Of a stretch of 31,301 nt of DNA, positions 27,510 through 31,301 are shown in pieces (the stretch's first letter is position 1; the number at the start of each line of letters is the position of its first letter). Source of the DNA: Chara braunii (lineage: Eukaryota; Streptophyta; Charophyceae; Charales; Characeae). The position numbers and the translations under genes are program-made. The stretch covers positions 1,326,953 to 1,358,253 of the forward strand of contig BFEA01000242.1 of the NCBI GenBank assembly GCA_003427395.1, in the 5' to 3' direction. A model generated the notes under the pieces. It was not told where the DNA came from and did no database searches. It saw only the letters and a program-made list of their open reading frames with translations.

Positions 27510-29063
27510 ATGTCGGCATGCTTCGCATGTCGCAGTTTGTCAGATCCTTCGTGTCACCCGACTGCCAATCTGCGCCTTCCTTTTGCGGCAAATCGGTTGC
27601 AGGGGCTCTCATCGCCAACAAACGGGCTCGCCATGTTCAAATGCTGCGTCGGGGATTGGGTTTGGGGAGGGGGGGTTGTGTGGGGTCAAAAGTTTTTTAG
27701 TACTCGTACTTAAAGTTTGCTCCGCTGTTTTGCATTGTGTAGAGACGGGTTTGAATTGCCCGTTCACTCCGCACTGGAGAGTTCGATCGATTTTCCTGAC
27801 GGAAACCCCATCCATGACACCGACGACTACGTGACGGCGCAAACGACGGTTCAACGAACGGCCGCATGAATCGGGCTATGGAAACCAAACAGGCCATCGA
27901 CTTGCATTTCCAGCTACAACACCTAGAGTTGACCCCGACGAGCTCTTCCGACAGTTCGCCGTTCCAACAGTCCAGTGCTGCGTTCCCCAGAAAACGAAGT
28001 CTCGCTTTTCGTGAGAGCTTTGGAGGTTGCATCGAATTGCCTACGGGTTTTGCGACACCGTCCGCAGTCGAAGAGTTGTCTGACTCCCGAATCGAGTTCC
28101 CTATTCCTTACGAGGTGCACCCCACAACTTTGGCGCGCAGCAGTTGCGTGTCGATGACTGCTTCTTCACAACCTCTGATGACGAGAGTCAGAACTTGGTG
28201 ACCACTGATTACTCGTCTGGACAACAATCCTCTTCCAGTGCATCTTTGCTTCACGCTAGCTCCAGTAGTACGAAGTTGGTTGCCACCGGCTATTCTTCGG
28301 AGGAACTTTCCACAACATGGTTAAGTCCAACGCAAGTGGGAACCTATGATGCGGTTCAAGTTCAGAACCAGTCTGGGTTGGAAGCGTCTGGCAGGAGCGA
28401 TGCAGAGAAAAGGACAATAGTACAAATTTTGTCTGCACCTCTGCCAGGGAAAAAACGATCGTATAGCATGGCTAATAGGAACACTAGGAGGAAAGAACGG
28501 CACAAAAGAGCGAGAAACATGTTGTCCGAAAAAAAATTGTTCATGGTGCGCGGCATAACATATTGCAAGGCTCGCTGTTGTTGCGACGTGTCGACTTAGG
28601 AAGTCTGAAAGGTTAGACAAGGACTGTATAGTAAGAGTCGGGTAAAGCGAGCTGAGTGGTGGATGAAAAGTATTNAAAATTCCATGCTAAATGAGGATGG
28701 ATACAAANGTGTTCGCCCTGTAGAGTTGGAACGTTTGATGTGCATCAAGGCATACTGCAATGTACTCGGTGTCTCGCGTAATACGTTTTATAGCTACAAA
28801 AAACACTTCGANAANGACTTTGTGCGTTCCGAGTGTGGCCTGATGGGTAGATATCAGCCTACCAATGAAACGGTCGTCATGCTTGTCAGCATGAAAACGT
28901 TCATTGAGTGTCATGCGGATAACATGCCAAATGAGGTGGTTGACGAAGGTGGGTTTTCTAGACCGAAACTTCGACTGCCAGCTGCTTTTACGAAGAGATC
29001 ATTTTATGAGTCCATCAAATCAGACTTTGTGGCCGCTGGCCTTGAGGTCGTGTCTGAGTCCAA
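27510..29063 (+). pseudogene. DUF7869-type transposon protein, N-terminal part only (copy 2)
   Basis: This carries the same broken N-terminal half as copy 1: MSACFACRSLSDPSCHP, then FELPVHSALESSIDFPDG, MNRAMETKQAIDLHFQLQHL, and a Ser-rich piece with KKRSYSMANRNTRRKERHKR. A TAG (28597) and a TGA (28606) follow, then KVRQGLYSKSRVKRAEWWMK, ERLMCIKAYCNVLGVSRNTF and KRSFYESIKSDFVAAGLEVV. It stops at SESN and lacks the IQVDSCW and GHTH core entirely. Frames and stops are the same as in copy 1, so decay predates the duplication. The frame runs on into A2 as a chimeric tail (RVEPIFQNRRGF). Ambiguous N bases lie at 28675, 28708, 28812 and 28815. Confidence 0.7.
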
Positions 29064-29096
29064 TAGAGTAGAACCAATCTTCCAGAACAGACGAGG

Positions 29097-29658
29097 TTTT
29101 GAAAAAAAGAAAAATTGTGAGATGCACCCCCCCTCCCTCTTTTCTTTAAGAATCCCTAATCCCTACCCCTCTCGCGCTACCTCATCTCCTCCCACTCTCC
29201 CTCCCTCACCTACATATTCAGCCCCCTCCCCCATCCCCCCCTTCTCCACTTTCTACCATCCTCTCCCTCCATCTCCCATCTCCTACCCCAGAAAAAAGAG
29301 GGTGAAGTAGAAGGTTATGAGAGAGGAGGGAAAGAAGGAGAGAGAAAGACTACTGATGAAAAGAGGTAACGAAGAGTGGATGATAATGATAATGATGATA
29401 ATGATGATGATGAAGCTGTTACCCTTCTAAAAGAGTGTCTCCCTTCTCAGTAATGATGATGATGATGAAGAAGATAATGACTATGATGATTAACGATGAT
29501 GATGATGACAAAACTGAAGATGAAGCTGATGATGACTACCATCTTGATAATGATACCACTGCTGCCTTGCTGCTGCTCCGCTCCTGTAGAAAGCTCGCTA
29601 TCTCCTGCATTCACCCCGCAGCCCGTACTTGCCATCACGACACTTCAACCAAAGAGGT
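29097..29658. repeat. A2 repeat (GAT/GAG-rich)
   Basis: Direct-orientation partner of A1 (11239-11950), about 95% similar with scattered substitutions and small indels. It includes the pyrimidine-rich interval hidden by N in A1 (29147-29234). It ends at CACTTCAACCAAAGAGG, where the copies part. The 33 bases between T arm 2 and A2 (29064-29096) have no partner at A1. Confidence 0.8.
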
Positions 29659-30082
29659 ACTCTTGCCACCTCCAGGTCCTGCGCTCGCCATCGCCAGCAC
29701 TTTCTCCACAGCGAATACGTGAAGACAAAGCCATGCCTCTCAATCACTTATTCCCCTCGCTAGCAAGCAGCCCGAATAGATGATGATGATGATTGTTGAT
29801 GTCATTGAGTGACACTCCCCCCTACAAGCTACTGCCCTGCCACTGATAATGATGAAGATACGTGTGCCGCATGATGAGCGTACTCCTGGCATTGATGACT
29901 ACAAAACCCCGTCGCACCCACTCTGCATGACGGACAGTATTCCACCATCATTGTCAAGAAAGTATGGTCCCTCACGAAAACAAACCTCCCCTTCCCTCTG
30001 CGCACCAGCCTGTGGTGCCGCTACAGGAACGTACAAAGCAAGCACTCCCCCTTCATAGCCAAAAATAGCAGCCCACCTTCTG
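29659..30082. other. no supported gene
   Basis: A short ATGATGATGATG run lies at about 29780-29791. I recognise no coding frame or repeat family besides this. Confidence 0.4.
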
Positions 30083-30477
30083 CCTGCCAGCAGAAGCGCC
30101 CGCCACCAGCCGCGCCCACCAGCAGCAGCGGTTCCGCCAGCAGCGCCCTCCATCAGCAGCGCCGGCCAGCAGGCACCCACCATCAGCAGCGCCCGCCAGC
30201 AGCGCTTCCGCCAGCAGCGCCCTCCATCAGCAGCGCCCGCCAGCAGGCACCCGCCATCAGCAGCGCCCGCCAGCCAGCCGTGCGTCATTCGCCAGCAGCC
30301 GCTCCCACCAGCAGCAGCGCTTCCGCCAGCAGCGTCGTCCATCAGCAGCGCCCGCCAGCAGGCACCCGCCATCAGCAGCGCCCGCCAGNCCAGCAGCAGC
30401 GCTTCCGCCAGCAGCGTCGTCCATCAGCAGCGCCCGCCAGCAGGCACCCGCCATCAGCAGCGCCCGCCAGCGTATAC
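30083..30477 (-). repeat. 15-bp-based GC-rich minisatellite
   Basis: The units AGCAGCGCCCGCCAG and CAGGCACCCGCCATC alternate with variants (AGCAGCGTCGTCCATC, AGCAGCGCTTCCGCC). On the minus strand it reads as five-residue repeats (WRALL, MAGAC, MDDAA, GGSAA). One N at 30389 lies inside the array, and nearly identical ~80-bp blocks flank it, so the copy number is probably uncertain. Confidence 0.8.
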
Positions 30478-31283
30478 CTTCTCTACTGCAAATCTTTTTT
30501 AGTTCCGTTGCTTTCTCCGCCGAATAGAGCTTCCTGGCAGATAAGCAAAATTCGATCATCCCTTGTTGTGAACATGATGCTGCCAGACCTTTCTTCCATA
30601 CCGGTGTGACAGGTTCCTCCTCATAACGTCCGCCAGCTGGACTCTGGTACCATCCACTTCTCCTTCCGTATGAACATTCTCCCTTCTCATACCGCAGCCT
30701 GTCCTCCCCCGAACTATTCATCTTAGCCTTACCCTTCTCCCTGCGTCTCCCTTTCTGTCCACGTTAGAGATTCCGAATCCTTTTGGTTACTTTGACCCGC
30801 TCCAACTCCGAATCTGTGCTCTCCTCCGATGACGTTGGTTCATCCTCTGAATCCAACTCCGACTCCTCGGTAATGGCGCTCTTACTTCTCTTGTTGTGTT
30901 TACCCTTCTTCGTCTTCCTCGTTGACTTCTTCCTCGGAGAGATCTTCCCCTTTGTAGGTGATTTCTTCAGCGTCGTTTTCTTGGCTGGTGAAACCTTCTC
31001 AACTGTCACTGTGGTCTTCACCTCGGCAAACGGGGACTTGTCCCGTTATCTTCGTGGCCTTCTCCTGTTGTTTCCGCCATTCCTCTGAAATGTCTTGTTT
31101 CAGTTGCAAGCGTAGCTCCTCGTTCCTCCTTGTCCAAACCAGATTCCATCCCTTTTCTTCCTCTTCCTTAGGTCGCCTTTGTTCATCCGCCTTCTCTTTT
31201 TCCTCCCTATCTCGCCTCTCTTTTTTTTTTTTTTTTTTCACAATGTGTTTTTGTTTTTCAGTAGGACTGGAAAAAAATACCAT
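30474..31283 (-). pseudogene. charged coiled-coil protein with SAP-like motif, disrupted
   Basis: Read on the minus strand, the protein starts near the window edge with a Lys/Glu/Arg-rich probable coiled coil (RRDREEKEKADEQRRPKEEE, then NEELRLQLKQDISEEWRKQQ). After a one-base frameshift near 31030-31055 it continues TTVTVEKVSPAKKTTLKKSP, KSTRKTKKGKHNKRSKSAIT and ESELDSEDEPTSSEESTDSE. A TAA at 30764-30766 interrupts it before GRRREKGKAKMNSSGEDRLR. It ends with FCLSARKLYSAEKATELKKI then CSREGIRW. The ATELKKICSREGI part resembles the start of a SAP/HeH DNA-binding helix. At 30476 the minisatellite replaces the rest. A retroelement gag-like or host chromatin-type protein are both possible; I cannot decide. 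Confidence 0.5.
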
Positions 31284-31301
31284 CTATGTTTGCAAGGACA
31301 C

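Larger units (their letters stand above)
27014..29063 (+). repeat. 2,050-bp inverted repeat, arm 2
   Basis: Reverse complement of 9189-11238. It begins ATCGTGAGGTAGACATCATA and ends GTCTGAGTCCAA. In arm 1 the gene continues at this point with CTTCTATAAAATG; here it is replaced by TAGAGTAGAACC. So this is a copy of T truncated on its 3' side. Confidence 0.9.

Overview
The window looks like repeat-rich nuclear DNA from a eukaryote. It has no bacterial-style operons, many poly-A/poly-T runs, tRNA-derived SINE-like units, LINE-like 3' ends, PIF/Harbinger and other terminal-inverted-repeat transposons, satellites, minisatellites and a 215-base assembly gap. A plant-lineage genome, possibly a charophyte alga such as Chara, fits the style of the Harbinger and charged coiled-coil proteins, but that is inference from memory and not shown by the sequence. 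I found no intact conventional host gene; almost every coding stretch I can defend is a broken transposon or retroelement gene.

Layout. 1-0.6 kb: a decayed gene of unknown product. 0.6-3.5 kb: short tandem duplications, a minus-strand two-headed tRNA-derived SINE, and a hAT-like miniature element. 3.57-4.96 kb: a Harbinger derivative with a TAA/GGGG left end and a HARBI1-like N-terminal fragment. 5.1-5.8 kb: a diverged ~280-bp AT-rich satellite. 5.9-11.2 kb: the main object, a minus-strand pseudogene (element 'T') whose pieces read as a DUF7869-type transposon protein, split by a 349-bp miniature element with a perfect 9-bp target-site duplication. 11.2-12.0 kb: a GAT-rich repeat ('A1') holding the assembly gap. 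12.0-18.3 kb: poly-A dispersed elements, a 15-bp minisatellite, LINE-like 3' ends, pyrimidine-rich degenerate repeats and a second SINE-like family. 18.3-19.9 kb: a possible miniature element and low-complexity DNA. 19.87-21.53 kb: a second Harbinger derivative on the other strand. 21.53-21.93 kb: a plus-strand copy of the two-headed SINE. 22.6-26.9 kb: a complex satellite carrying 13 copies of a 22-bp near-palindrome in both orientations. 27.0-29.06 kb: the first 2,050 bp of T again, inverted, followed by a second A repeat ('A2', 29.1-29.7 kb). 30.1-30.48 kb: a second 15-bp minisatellite, which cuts into a minus-strand charged, SAP-like protein gene that runs towards the right end.

The strongest results are these. 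(1) The DUF7869-type gene can be followed across at least four frames, with conserved motifs and the miniature-element insertion exactly at its Gly-His-Thr-His motif. (2) Its first 2,050 bp recur as an inverted repeat of identical length with only two substitutions noticed, although opposite ends of the two arms abut the same, more diverged, A repeat. (3) A SINE carries two tRNA-like promoter modules and is found on both strands. (4) A satellite is built from inverted arms around a repeated palindromic 22-mer.
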